Notes: a model not told the origin generated them from the letters alone. 44,463 nt of DNA from Ignavibacteriota bacterium (GCA_016197185.1 JACPWH010000018.1:1-44463), one strand, 5' to 3'. Shown: positions 26,828 to 35,784, counted from the stretch's first letter. A program made the numbers and translations.

Positions 26828-27337
26828 ATGTTAAAGGGAAAAGTATTAGAAATGCTCAATGAGCAAATGAACCGTGAGTTTTTTTCATGGTATCTCTACC
26901 TATCGGCAGCTACCTATTTTAACACGCTCGATTTGGAGGGGTTTGAACAATGGACTCGACGACAAGCAACTGAAGAAACAACTCATGCGATGAAAATATA
27001 TAATTATATGCTTGAGCGAAATGGTGAGGTGGTTCTCAGCAAAATCCCTGCCCCTACTCAAAAATGGAATTCACCAATAGAAGTCATTGAAGCGGTATAT
27101 CAACATGAGTGTGAACTTACAGGGCGGATTAACGACATCGTTCGCCTAACTCGCGAAGTGAGTGATTATACTACTGAAGTGTTCCTCCATTGGTTCATTA
27201 CCGAGCAACGAGAAGAAGAGGCAATGGCAAGCCGTGTATTACAAAAATTGAAAATGATAGGTAATGATATGGGTGGGTTATTAATGCTTGATGCTCAAGT
27301 TGCAACTGTTGGTCAAGCACCCGAAAGTGCTACCTAA
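26828..27337 (+). CDS. ftnA: Non-haem ferritin
   Basis: 169 residues of a four-helix ferritin. All six ferroxidase ligands of the FtnA family are at the same numbers as in E. coli FtnA: Glu17, Glu50, His53, Glu94, Gln127 and Glu130 (motifs NREFFSW, EETTHAMKIY, QHECELTG, ITEQREEE). It oxidises Fe(II) and stores iron as a 24-mer in the cytoplasm. Fe-dependent regulation is usual for the family, but no Fur box was recognised. The cobalamin adenosyltransferase gene starts 15 bases after its stop, suggesting one transcript. Confidence 0.95.
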   Translation: MLKGKVLEMLNEQMNREFFSWYLYLSAATYFNTLDLEGFEQWTRRQATEETTHAMKIYNYMLERNGEVVLSKIPAPTQKWNSPIEVIEAVYQHECELTGRINDIVRLTREVSDYTTEVFLHWFITEQREEEAMASRVLQKLKMIGNDMGGLLMLDAQVATVGQAPESAT

Positions 27338-27352
27338 TTTATAGGAAAAACA

Positions 27353-27910
27353 ATGAAAATCTATACAAAAACAGGAGATGATGGGACTACCGGACTTTTC
27401 GGAGGACAGCGTGTTGAAAAATATCATCTTCGCATTGCAGCTTACGGAACGGTAGATGAACTTAATTCTGTTATTGGAGTTGCCCTTACTCATAAGCCAA
27501 CCCATCGGCTGAAACATCCGCTTGAGCATTTGTCGTCCTTATTATTTACCGTTGGAAGTGATTTGGCAACTCCGCTCGATCCTCCTGCTAAATATCATAT
27601 TCCCCGTATTGAATTGGAGCATATTGAATGGCTTGAACATTTGATTGATGAATTCGAGGAAGATTTAACTCCATTGAGAAATTTCATCTTACCCGGAGGG
27701 TGTCCGCTATCGGCGCATCTTCATCTTGCACGAACGGTATGCAGACGTGCTGAACGAGCAGCTGTAGAGCTTTCCCATTCAGAAAATATCGGTGAATTTG
27801 CTATAAAGTTTTTGAATAGGCTTTCCGATTTTCTTTTTGTAACGGCGAGAATGGCTAATTTTCTTGAGGGAGTGGATGATGTGCCGTGGGTGCCGAATGA
27901 GAGGAAATGA
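27353..27910 (+). CDS. pduO: Cob(I)alamin adenosyltransferase, PduO/MMAB type
   Basis: Transfers the adenosyl group of ATP to cob(I)alamin to make coenzyme B12. The 185-residue protein begins with the ATP-binding motif KIYTKTGDDGTTGLFGG (2-18), then YGTVDELNSVIGVAL, and the C-terminal RTVCRRAERAAVEL with ARxxCRRAER as in PduO/MMAB enzymes, and LSDFLFVTARMAN. Length is typical. No cobalamin riboswitch lies upstream (only 15 bases from ferritin). It implies the organism uses or salvages B12. Confidence 0.94.
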   Translation: MKIYTKTGDDGTTGLFGGQRVEKYHLRIAAYGTVDELNSVIGVALTHKPTHRLKHPLEHLSSLLFTVGSDLATPLDPPAKYHIPRIELEHIEWLEHLIDEFEEDLTPLRNFILPGGCPLSAHLHLARTVCRRAERAAVELSHSENIGEFAIKFLNRLSDFLFVTARMANFLEGVDDVPWVPNERK

Positions 27911-28037
27911 TGAGTTTATATTGATGTTATTTGCATGTATTTATAATTCAAAAAAAATTCTTTTTTGGATGTAAATAAATTCGTAAGTTGTTTGTAGAAA
28001 AATATAGCGTTTTTTCTTTACTCTGTTCTTTGTTGAA

Positions 28038-28119
28038 ACTGATAATTTCTGAAAGAAACTTGAAGCAAAGTTCTCACTCTGCGTTAGCAAGGAGAGTGTT
28101 TCTTTCGTAAGTTATCAGT
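28038..28119 (+). ncRNA. Putative structured small RNA (long hairpin)
   Basis: Two 22-base arms (28038-28059 and 28098-28119) pair with only three mismatches, enclosing an internal hairpin (ACTCT 28076-28080 with AGAGT 28093-28097). An intrinsic terminator follows ten bases later. The whole lies in a 341-bp gene-free gap. The combination suggests an independent small RNA or a leader of the downstream gene. It does not match the 4.5S (SRP) tetraloop pattern and is too short for typical 6S RNA. The strand is inferred from the terminator. No promoter was recognised with confidence. Confidence 0.5.
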
Positions 28120-28128
28120 ATCTCGACC

Positions 28129-28158
28129 AAGGGCGTTTTGAAATTGCGCCCTTCTTTT
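28129..28158 (+). terminator. Intrinsic terminator after the putative small RNA
   Basis: A seven-base stem AAGGGCG (28129-28135) with CGCCCTT (28147-28153), an 11-base loop, then a CTTTTAT tail. It would end the RNA before the Cys-rich gene at 28252. Confidence 0.7.
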
Positions 28159-28251
28159 ATGCCTAAAATTTTCAAATCCTAAAAATGAGTAATAAATGAA
28201 TGTGTACTTAATTCTTTAATTTACTATACTTCCATCTTTATTTATGTTTTT

Positions 28252-28683
28252 ATGAAAAAATACATCGTTGTAAATATGTTGTTTCTATTCTTAGGAACAA
28301 TTTCATTGAGAGCAAATGTCGATCCCGCAAATAGAAAAAATTGTAATCCGCCATGCTGTGCAAATATTGTAACTGGATACGGAAATGTTTGTTCATCTCA
28401 AGCTGTCCGCTGTGTAATTGCATGCCGGATAATATGTAGTTCTAATTCAGAATATAATAATCAAAATTCCAGCGCAAATGCCTGTAGTGTACAAATGATC
28501 TCCTCAAATGCATGTAAGGTTAGAATAGGTGGTGCATTTTGCGATGAGGTATGCGACCCTTGTTCAGCTTCTGATGTAGGTGTAGATATTTGTGGTGCAG
28601 GTTCTTGCACACAAAGTCTTTTTAATTATAATAGTTACGGTGATTATTCTTGTTATTTGCAATCATATATTTTTTCACGGTAG
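28252..28683 (+). CDS. Cysteine-rich secreted protein of unknown function
   Basis: 143 residues. A signal peptide (hydrophobic 5-17, likely cleaved near SLRA/NV) precedes a mature part of about 122 residues with 15 cysteines, including KNCNPPCC, VRCVIACRIIC and FCDEVCDPC. Such density implies disulphide crosslinking outside the cytoplasm or metal binding. No known family is recognised. The next gene, a T9SS cargo protein, starts 27 bases after its stop, so they probably form an operon. There is no type IX tail on this protein. The odd number of cysteines leaves at least one free. Confidence 0.7.
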   Translation: MKKYIVVNMLFLFLGTISLRANVDPANRKNCNPPCCANIVTGYGNVCSSQAVRCVIACRIICSSNSEYNNQNSSANACSVQMISSNACKVRIGGAFCDEVCDPCSASDVGVDICGAGSCTQSLFNYNSYGDYSCYLQSYIFSR

Positions 28684-28710
28684 TTGTTAACTTAATAATA
28701 GGGGTATATT

Positions 28711-30033
28711 ATGAAAGAATTAATAATGTTTACCGTTACTTTCTTAGTGTCGGTAACCTCATTACTAGCTCAGTGGGGTACTCCGGTTTTTCGCATAAAA
28801 CCTGATGATGTAAATTATTTACGATACTTTTACTACCGAAATAATTTCGATTCTGCTTTTGTTACCTATAGCTTTGGCGAAGTTAAGGTTTCCTCAGGAA
28901 GTGGGTGGAACCGGTTATATCTATCATCTGCTCTAAAAATGAATGAACAAAAACAGGGAGAACAGGGTCAAGGTGAAAATACTCAGCTTCTGCAATATAG
29001 TCGTTCTGAACATTTTATTATGCCGGACAGCGGACAGATTAGTTATTACCGTGAGTTGTCAGTATCTCCATCACCGTGTGGAATATTCATTGACGATGGC
29101 GGGTCGGGGGGGGCAGGAGATGGTTTGGGGCATGCTTGGTTGGTGGGACAAAATAAAATAACCGACAAGACAGAATTTGTTGTCCAGCTTATCAGGGCTT
29201 CCGACAGTGTAGTGTTGGCTGTTCTTGACAGTGTAGGAGTTAAGCAGAATCCTTTATCTAACTATGCACCGTATTACGGCACAACCCCCAATCATTTCAA
29301 AACAATCCGTGTTTTGCCTCAAGGGTATGGAAATACTGAGGCTTACCTTCAGGTCTCTCCACGAAGGTATGGCCCTACTCCTTATGGGATAGATATGAAA
29401 ATGTACTCCTCATGGATCAGCAACTCTACTATTTTCGAGCGTGACGACACAACCCAAGTATGGGGATTAACCCCTGCTCAAAACAAAATTATAGACCAAC
29501 AGTATTTTGCACAAATTTTATCCTATTATGACAGTGTGAAAACGGCAACCGGACATTTACCGTACGAGGGTGCAGAATTGCTTTTCAGTTCGGATTCATT
29601 AGGTCAAATTTTTGATAACAGATATTACGATCAACACACAGAACCAAACGGTAGAGTTTACTATACAGAAAAAAGTGGCTTTTCCAAAAACGCATCGAAT
29701 GAGCCAGAGCGTTCATCTGTTAAGAATGGTATTGTTTGCGCTAATAATATTTGTAAATTGAGAGATGCACAGATTGAAAGTGTCATGCCTAATCCCAGTT
29801 CAGGAAATACTCAAATATCAATTACGGCATATAAGGAAATGTCAAATGTAGCAATTGAAATATATACAATAGGAGGTCAAAAAATAGGACGTATATGGTC
29901 AGGATTGCTTCTAAAAGGAACGAACACGATAAGTGTAAATATGTCAGACTATTCTAATGGTACTTATGGTGTTTATTGTAATAATCAGAATGGTGAGACA
30001 GTAGATTTTGATAGAATTATTATTGTGAGGTAA
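28711..30033 (+). CDS. Secreted protein with type IX sorting domain
   Basis: 440 residues with a signal peptide (to about residue 20, LLAQ). The N-terminal 340 residues match no family I know. The C-terminal part (about 355-440) is a typical type A T9SS sorting domain: VMPNPSSGNTQISI, a central VAIEIYTIGGQKIGRIW, LLKGTNTISVNMSDYSNGTYGV-like core, and the final RIIIVR. It would cross the outer membrane through type IX secretion and be processed by PorU. A Gly-rich loop GGSGGAGDGLG lies near residues 130-140. It is paired with the Cys-rich gene. Confidence 0.85.
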   Translation: MKELIMFTVTFLVSVTSLLAQWGTPVFRIKPDDVNYLRYFYYRNNFDSAFVTYSFGEVKVSSGSGWNRLYLSSALKMNEQKQGEQGQGENTQLLQYSRSEHFIMPDSGQISYYRELSVSPSPCGIFIDDGGSGGAGDGLGHAWLVGQNKITDKTEFVVQLIRASDSVVLAVLDSVGVKQNPLSNYAPYYGTTPNHFKTIRVLPQGYGNTEAYLQVSPRRYGPTPYGIDMKMYSSWISNSTIFERDDTTQVWGLTPAQNKIIDQQYFAQILSYYDSVKTATGHLPYEGAELLFSSDSLGQIFDNRYYDQHTEPNGRVYYTEKSGFSKNASNEPERSSVKNGIVCANNICKLRDAQIESVMPNPSSGNTQISITAYKEMSNVAIEIYTIGGQKIGRIWSGLLLKGTNTISVNMSDYSNGTYGVYCNNQNGETVDFDRIIIVR

Positions 30034-30114
30034 TTTATTATTGCGAAGCAATTTGTTATATTTTCACATTTGCCATATATTGCAAGATATGAAATAATTA
30101 TTAAAATAAAGAAA

Positions 30115-30135
30115 GGGGCGTATTCAATACGTCCC
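30115..30135. repeat. Short palindrome, REP-like
   Basis: GGGGCGTATT-C-AATACGTCCC, a near-perfect inverted repeat with one G-T pair, located between the convergent T9SS cargo and ABC-F genes. It could help end transcription or be a dispersed element. No clear T tract. Confidence 0.45.
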
Positions 30136-30193
30136 TATAATAGATTCTAATTTGCTTAATGCCAAGTTAGTGGTTTTCTCCTCAACACTTCTC

Positions 30194-32137
30194 CTACTCC
30201 AACTGTTCCTGCAACGTACTCCACAATTCCATAGCATCCTCTAGTTCCTTACGTTTATCGTTATAAAGTAGGGTAATGGATGACGAGCTTTTGGGGTTTG
30301 TATAAAACTCAGGATGACTCATTTCATTTTCAATGGTAGCGATTGCTTTTTCGAGCATTGCAATAAGAGTCTCGGTTTCGGTAATATGCTTTTCGATTGA
30401 CCGGCGGTCTTTATCATTGCGTTTTAGGTGACTTGGCGCAGGCGTATGTGGTTTCGGCTGAACAGCAGGTTTTATCTCGTTCTTGAGATTGTTTTGTGCA
30501 GTTTTCTTAATTTCCAATTGTCTGAGTGATTCAATCTTGTTGTCACGTAAGAAGTCATATACATCACCCGAATATTCTTTGAGTTTTCCGTTCTTGAATT
30601 CCACTACTTTATTTGTTAGACCCTGCAAGAATTCACGGTCGTGCGATACCACAATCATAGCACCGTCATAGTCCAAAAGCGATTGCTTCAACACGTCTTT
30701 TGCACGCATATCCAAATGGTTTGTCGGCTCATCCAATACCAGAAAGTTAATCGGTTCAAGTAATAGCTTAGCAAGGGCAAGACGTGATTTCTCCCCCCCT
30801 GAAAGTACCTTGACTTTTTTGAAAACAGCATCACCACTAAATAAAAATGCGCCTAACAAACTACGAACCCTAGTTCTCATTTCGCCTGCTGCTGCATTGT
30901 CAATAATTTCAAAAACAGTTGAGTTCCCATCCAAACTCTCTGCCTGGTGTTGGGCATAATATCCGATTTTAACATTATGTCCAATTTTGAGTGTTCCGAT
31001 ATAACTTTCCAAACCCACAAGGATTTTGGAGAAGGTAGTTTTACCCTCACCATTTTTACCAACAAAGGCAACTCTATCGCCACGTTCCAAACCGAAGTCA
31101 ATTTCATTTAGAATAGTTTTTTCGCCGTATTTCTTTGTTAATTTTTCTGTTTCAACTACTACTTGCCCTGAACGGGGTGCAGGCGGGAAACGGAATTTAA
31201 TAGCGGATGTATCCTCTTCTTCAATTTCAATACGTTCAATTCTATCAAGTGCTTTTACACGGGATTGAACGCGTGAAGCAAGGTTTGCTTTGGAACGAAA
31301 ACGTTCAATAAATTCTTCAGTCTTGGCAATTTCACGCTGCTGATTTTTATATGCGTTCATTGTTTGTTCGCGTCGCTCCTGACGAAGGACAACGTAACGG
31401 GAATAAGAAGCAGGATAATCCTCAATATTTCCATTGGTTATTTCGATTGTCCTTGTGCAGACCGAGTCAAGAAATGCACGGTCGTGCGATACAAGAACTA
31501 CCGAACCTTCATACGTTTTAAGATATTCTTCCAGCCATTGAATAGACTCAATATCAAGGTGATTTGTAGGCTCATCAAGAAGGATGCAATCCGGTTTGCG
31601 AAGAAGCATTTTGGCAAGTTCGATACGCATTTGCCACCCGCCGGAAAACTCATCTACAAGACGATCCATGTCTCTTTCCAAAAATCCTAAACCGGTTAAT
31701 ATACGCTGAACATCGCCTTCCATCGTATAGCCGCCGTGGAAATCGAAATATTCGTTTGCCTCACCGAGCTTGTGCAGAATATCACTGTATTCGTCGGATT
31801 CATAATCTGTTCGTGTAGCAAGTTGCTCTGAATAAAGATGAATTTTATGTTCGAGTTCTACGAGTTCTGCGAGAGCGGTTTTGGTTTCTTCATAGACTGT
31901 TTTACCAAGAGTTGCCTCAATATCTTGTGAAAGATAACCGACTGTAAAATCATTCGGTTGTGATACCGATCCAGTTTCGGCTTCCTGTTGACGCGCAAGT
32001 ATTTTTAAGAGCGTAGATTTACCGGCTCCGTTTTTACCAACCAAACCGATACGGTCGCGCAAACCGATGGTAAATGAAATATCGTCAAAAAGATAATAAC
32101 CGCCGAAATGGATAGAAAGATGTGATATTGAGAGCAT
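30194..32137 (-). CDS. ABC-F family ATPase (Uup/EttA-like)
   Basis: 647 residues with two fused ABC domains and no membrane segments. Domain 1: Walker A GKNGAGKST, signature DEFSGGWQMRIELAKML, Walker B LLDEPTNHLD. An interdomain linker rich in Arg/Lys/Gln follows (QERREQTMNAYKNQQ...). Domain 2: GKNGEGKTT, LSGGEKSRLALAKLLLEP and LVLDEPTNHLD. A C-terminal charged extension (about 530-647) ends in a coiled coil, as in Uup. ABC-F proteins act on ribosomes. Start 32135-32137 (MLSISHLSIHFGG) is chosen over an upstream ATG because it matches family N-termini. Antibiotic resistance is not implied. Confidence 0.92.
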   Translation of the reverse strand: MLSISHLSIHFGGYYLFDDISFTIGLRDRIGLVGKNGAGKSTLLKILARQQEAETGSVSQPNDFTVGYLSQDIEATLGKTVYEETKTALAELVELEHKIHLYSEQLATRTDYESDEYSDILHKLGEANEYFDFHGGYTMEGDVQRILTGLGFLERDMDRLVDEFSGGWQMRIELAKMLLRKPDCILLDEPTNHLDIESIQWLEEYLKTYEGSVVLVSHDRAFLDSVCTRTIEITNGNIEDYPASYSRYVVLRQERREQTMNAYKNQQREIAKTEEFIERFRSKANLASRVQSRVKALDRIERIEIEEEDTSAIKFRFPPAPRSGQVVVETEKLTKKYGEKTILNEIDFGLERGDRVAFVGKNGEGKTTFSKILVGLESYIGTLKIGHNVKIGYYAQHQAESLDGNSTVFEIIDNAAAGEMRTRVRSLLGAFLFSGDAVFKKVKVLSGGEKSRLALAKLLLEPINFLVLDEPTNHLDMRAKDVLKQSLLDYDGAMIVVSHDREFLQGLTNKVVEFKNGKLKEYSGDVYDFLRDNKIESLRQLEIKKTAQNNLKNEIKPAVQPKPHTPAPSHLKRNDKDRRSIEKHITETETLIAMLEKAIATIENEMSHPEFYTNPKSSSSITLLYNDKRKELEDAMELWSTLQEQLE

Positions 32138-32220
32138 GGAAGAGACAAAGAGAGAATATAAAAGAATTAACAGCAATTAAACATTAACGCTCAAACAGCT
32201 TTTTTAATTTATTTTGAAGA

Positions 32221-32664
32221 CTATTGTACAACTTCCATACTCGTAATAACAAAGACAGGTACGCGTTGGTCGCCAATAATAGCATTTGTTTCTGCTTCAC
32301 TTCTGCCGGCTTGTCCTGCGTATTCACGTGCATCATCTTCGTTAGTTAATTGTTCTTGAACTTTACCTTCGAGAGCTATTTTCTTACCTCCACAGTCCAT
32401 CGGAGCAGCAAAGTCCTTATCTTTGACAATTACATGCAGTTTTTGTTTGCCGTCGGTTACTACAAGCCAGCATCCTTCTGTTTGGCATACTTGATAGCAG
32501 TCGCCTTCTACTCGTATGATTCTATCGTAATTAGCAGGTTTGACAGCACCTGAGACAGTAATAGATTTTTCACTTTTAAGTGTGAAAGGCGCACCGAATG
32601 TAGCGTTCCTACCGGAGCATGACAGTAGAATGCAACTGCAAAAAAGAAGAATAATCAACTTCAT
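32221..32664 (-). CDS. DUF4920 lipoprotein
   Basis: 147 residues. A lipoprotein signal with lipobox LLSC (Cys16) is followed by the DUF4920 pattern: TVSGAVKP near 36-43, YQVCQTEGCWLVV (57-69) with the paired cysteines, HVIVKDKDFAAPMDCGGKKIALEGKV. The family is an OB-like domain of unknown function in Bacteroidota and Proteobacteria, periplasmic. It follows the tRNA-Thr on the same strand but a terminator separates them. Confidence 0.85.
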   Translation of the reverse strand: MKLIILLFCSCILLSCSGRNATFGAPFTLKSEKSITVSGAVKPANYDRIIRVEGDCYQVCQTEGCWLVVTDGKQKLHVIVKDKDFAAPMDCGGKKIALEGKVQEQLTNEDDAREYAGQAGRSEAETNAIIGDQRVPVFVITSMEVVQ

Positions 32665-32684
32665 AATATTAAATCAAGAATAGC

Positions 32685-32711
32685 AAAAAAGCCCAACGCG
32701 AAGTCGGGCTT
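32685..32711 (-). terminator. Terminator of tRNA-Thr
   Basis: On the minus strand AAGCCCGAC pairs with GTTGGGCTT (one G-T) around a short TTCGC loop, followed by T residues. It lies 13 bases downstream of tRNA-Thr and just before the DUF4920 gene. Confidence 0.75.
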
Positions 32712-32724
32712 GAAAAAAGGTAAG

Positions 32725-32797
32725 AGCCAATTGCCGGATTCGAACCGGCGGCCTGCTCATTACGAATGAGCTGCTCTACCAGCTGAGCTAAATTGGC
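32725..32797 (-). tRNA. tRNA-Thr (anticodon CGT)
   Basis: Reverse-strand cloverleaf of 73 bases: acceptor GCCAATT/AATTGGC, D stem GCTC/GAGC, anticodon stem GCTCA/TGAGC with loop TTCGTAA, T arm GCCGG-TTCGAAT-CCGGC, discriminator T. CCA is not encoded. Confidence 0.95.
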
Positions 32798-32808
32798 GTA
32801 TCGCTCTG

Positions 32809-32839
32809 CGAAATTACGGAAGTTTTCAAAATTTGACAA
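32809..32839 (-). promoter_or_regulatory. Promoter of tRNA-Thr
   Basis: On the minus strand TTG (32839-32837), 20 bases, TAATTTCG (32816-32809), one base off TAnnTTTG. Spacing is the same as for the tRNA-Ala, tRNA-Gly and arsR promoters. Confidence 0.7.
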
Positions 32840-33046
32840 GGAAAAATCCATGCGGAGGAGATGTGTAGCTCCATTATCACATACGGTCAAGCTGAAAAAA
32901 CACAGTATATTACTCTATAATTTGCTAATTTTGAAGACTTAATTCGTCAGTTCATACGTCAACTATAAACTTAGTTGATAGGATTTGCACGCCAATCATT
33001 ATCCAAGTCCATTTTCTTATATATCATATTTTTCAATCCGACCCCT

Positions 33047-34822
33047 ATGAAGTTTATCAAAAAGTATGCGTTTCTGTCCCTATTCTTGGTAAGTACACCA
33101 ACCCTTTTTGCAGGTAATGATGATATCCTCCGTGCAATGCGTGATGAAATCCAGCGTTCGCTTTCACAGTTATCTGTACCGACTCTCCAAAAACCTTATT
33201 ATGTGGAATATACACTCACTTTTCGTGATGCACAGAGCATGAAAGCATCTCTTGGGGGTATCGTTCATGAACGCCATAGCCCCGTTGCAACCCTCTCTGT
33301 CGGTATCCGCGTAGGTAAACCGGAGTTTGATAATACTAACTATTTCGATGTAAGTTTAGGCTTTTTTGGCAGTGCCGATGATGAAGAATCATTTCATAAT
33401 CGACGTGTTCCGCTTGAATTGGACTATTCTTCTCTTCGCCGCGAATTATGGCTTGCAACAGATGCTTGTTATAAACAGTCAGCCGAGCTATTTGCCAAAA
33501 AAGAAGCATCGATTAAAAACCGTATGCGTACCGATACAACTCCCGATTTCAAAGGATTGTCGGCACAAACATTGGCAGATACAGGGGCAGTACCTGTGTT
33601 TGATGCAGCATACTTCAGACAATTATGTAAAGATCTGTCGGCAATTTTCAGTGAATATAGTGCAATCAGCGCGTCGAGTGTGAATGTGGAATTTACACCT
33701 GAACATATTTATTATGTAAACAGCGAAGGACGGGAATATCAAAAAACGGAATATTATACTGGACTTGAAGTTGTAAGCTCAACACAGGCATCCGATGGTA
33801 TGCCTCTTGCGAATGTATATACTTCGTATAGTCGTAAACCGACTGAGCTGCCAAGTCAAGATTCTTTGATGAATGCTGTAAAACTGACGGCTGCTAATTT
33901 GAACCGACTTACATTTGCACCTACTCTAGCCGATGCGTATTCGGGTCCTGTGCTTTTTGAAGATCAAGCTGCTGCAGAAATTGTTGCACAAATGTTTGCA
34001 CCAAATCTTGTTGCGCAGCGTCAACCGCTTACCGAACGGGGTATGCAGGAATCTGAACGCTATAGTGCATTTCAAAACAAAATAGGGGGTCGTGTTTTAC
34101 CTGAGTTCCTATCAATAACAGCAATCCCTACTAAAAATAATTTTGGGACAACATCGCTTATCGGCAGCTATGTAGTTGATGATGACGGTATTGCTGCCCA
34201 ACAGGTCAATTTGGTAGAAAACGGTTACTTGAAAACATTGCTCTCGTCAAGAATACCCACTAAACGCATTAAACAATCTAACGGACATCAACGCGGCGGT
34301 GCTGCTATGCTCAGTACATTGGAATTGACAGCCAAACCCGAAAAGAAAGCGGATAAACAATTGGAGTCAGTCGCCCTACGCCAAAAAATGCTCAAACTTT
34401 GTAAAGATCGTGAATTACCGTATGGAATCGTAGTTCACAAAGCACTCAATCAAAATATTCTGTTTACAGCTTTGTATGAACAAACTGCAGGGGAATACCC
34501 GTTTGCACAAGGCGAAACAAAACTTTCACTTTTGGAAGTGTATAAACTCTATCCAAACGGGAAAGAAGAACTTGTGCGGGGCACAGAAGCAGCAGGCCTA
34601 ACAGTTCAAGCATTCAAAGATATAATTGCAGTAGGGAAAAAACAATCTGCGTATAATTATCTTGCATCTGCCATTGCGTCGCCATTTGTAACTGGAGGCT
34701 CTCAATATATGGGGGCATCACTAATTATACCTGATATTCTATTTGAAGATTTGGAAATTCGACCATTAGAAGGAGATTTTCCAAAACCTCCGTTCCTCGG
34801 ATCACCACTCGGGAAAAAGTGA
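33047..34822 (+). CDS. Exported TldD/PmbA (TldE)-like protein
   Basis: 591 residues from ATG 33047, which gives a signal peptide (hydrophobic 9-20, cut after LFA); an upstream in-frame ATG at 32975 would mask it. The middle and C-terminal parts resemble the modulator-of-gyrase family: GPVLFEDQAAAEIVAQMF, GTTSLIGSYVVDDDGIAAQ, VENGYLKTLLSSRIPTKR and a closing GGSQYMGASLIIPD. The HExxxH zinc site of TldD is not present (DQAAAEIVAQM aligns there), as in the TldE/PmbA subunit. Secreted forms are common in Bacteroidota and deltaproteobacteria and have unknown roles. Confidence 0.8.
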   Translation: MKFIKKYAFLSLFLVSTPTLFAGNDDILRAMRDEIQRSLSQLSVPTLQKPYYVEYTLTFRDAQSMKASLGGIVHERHSPVATLSVGIRVGKPEFDNTNYFDVSLGFFGSADDEESFHNRRVPLELDYSSLRRELWLATDACYKQSAELFAKKEASIKNRMRTDTTPDFKGLSAQTLADTGAVPVFDAAYFRQLCKDLSAIFSEYSAISASSVNVEFTPEHIYYVNSEGREYQKTEYYTGLEVVSSTQASDGMPLANVYTSYSRKPTELPSQDSLMNAVKLTAANLNRLTFAPTLADAYSGPVLFEDQAAAEIVAQMFAPNLVAQRQPLTERGMQESERYSAFQNKIGGRVLPEFLSITAIPTKNNFGTTSLIGSYVVDDDGIAAQQVNLVENGYLKTLLSSRIPTKRIKQSNGHQRGGAAMLSTLELTAKPEKKADKQLESVALRQKMLKLCKDRELPYGIVVHKALNQNILFTALYEQTAGEYPFAQGETKLSLLEVYKLYPNGKEELVRGTEAAGLTVQAFKDIIAVGKKQSAYNYLASAIASPFVTGGSQYMGASLIIPDILFEDLEIRPLEGDFPKPPFLGSPLGKK

Positions 34823-34979
34823 GAATATGTTGCAATATGAACGCAACTAATTTCAAATATTTTTATCTGCTAAGTATTAATAGAATAATCAAGTAAGACT
34901 TGTATAGCAGCCTGTAGGTAATAACAAGGTAAGTCATATCTCATCTTGTTTTGAATAGTATAAGTAAAGAAATTCAATT

Positions 34980-35609
34980 ATGATTGAAATCGAAGAATGG
35001 GGACTGATTGACTTCAATGAGGCTTGGGAAAGACAACGTATCCTTGCTGCTGATGTTCTTAAAGGTGAGAAACGAAGTACACTCGTGCTTTGCGAGCATC
35101 CTACGGTTATAACAATAGGACGTAACGGTACGGATGCAAACGTTATAGCCACTACTGATACGTTGACAGAAAAAAGAGTAAATGTTATTCCCATTAATCG
35201 CGGTGGGGACGTTACACTTCATAATCCCGGTCAGCTTGTCGGATACCCGATTTTTAAATTGACCGACTTCCGAGAAGATTTACATTGGTTCCTGAGAGAG
35301 ATTGAAGAATGTATTATTGCAACAATCGGACAATTCGGAGTTTTGGGCAGTCGTGTGGATGGTTCTACAGGTGTGTGGATTGAACATCAAAGGAAGGTCT
35401 GTGCTATTGGAATTCATTGTTCACGGTGGGTAACATCCCATGGTTTTGCTCTGAATGTAAATAATGATATTCGTGAATTTGAGATGATAATCCCGTGTGG
35501 GATTACTGACAAGGAAGTAACGTCAATCGAAATTGAAAGCTCCGATGTTATTATTTTCCAAAAAGTTAAAGAAATATGTGCGAGTGAATTTCTCCGTCGG
35601 TTCAGTTGA
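34980..35609 (+). CDS. lipB: Lipoyl(octanoyl) transferase LipB
   Basis: Transfers octanoate from acyl carrier protein to the lipoyl domains of ketoacid dehydrogenases and GcvH, the first step of lipoate assembly. The 209-residue protein has GRNG (47-50), RGGDVTLHNPGQLVGYP (74-90), the catalytic lysine region HQRKVCAIGIH (136-146, Lys139), SHGFALNVNND, and the catalytic Cys173 in IIPCGI. Length is typical. No lipA is adjacent. Cytoplasmic. Confidence 0.95.
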   Translation: MIEIEEWGLIDFNEAWERQRILAADVLKGEKRSTLVLCEHPTVITIGRNGTDANVIATTDTLTEKRVNVIPINRGGDVTLHNPGQLVGYPIFKLTDFREDLHWFLREIEECIIATIGQFGVLGSRVDGSTGVWIEHQRKVCAIGIHCSRWVTSHGFALNVNNDIREFEMIIPCGITDKEVTSIEIESSDVIIFQKVKEICASEFLRRFS

Positions 35610-35625
35610 GACGAGAAAATATTTT

Positions 35626-35656
35626 TTGACAGATTGTTGAAAACTTTGTAGTTTTG
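35626..35656 (+). promoter_or_regulatory. Promoter of tRNA-Gly
   Basis: TTG (35626-35628), 20 bases, TAGTTTTG (35649-35656): an exact match to TTG-N20-TAnnTTTG, 19 bases before the mature tRNA. Confidence 0.8.
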
Positions 35657-35675
35657 CGTCGAATTGAAAACGCAA

Positions 35676-35748
<73 letters not shown>

Positions 35749-35784
35749 CGACAGCGCAAGTTGTCAACCTCCTCTTTATGCTGC

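Noticed and set aside
27338-27352. Cobalamin riboswitch ahead of the adenosyltransferase gene
   Set aside because: Only 15 bases separate it from the ferritin gene, far too short for this riboswitch.
30194-32137. Antibiotic-resistance role for the ABC-F protein
   Set aside because: Its extended C-terminal coiled coil and domain pattern fit housekeeping Uup-type ABC-F proteins; nothing here supports a resistance subtype.
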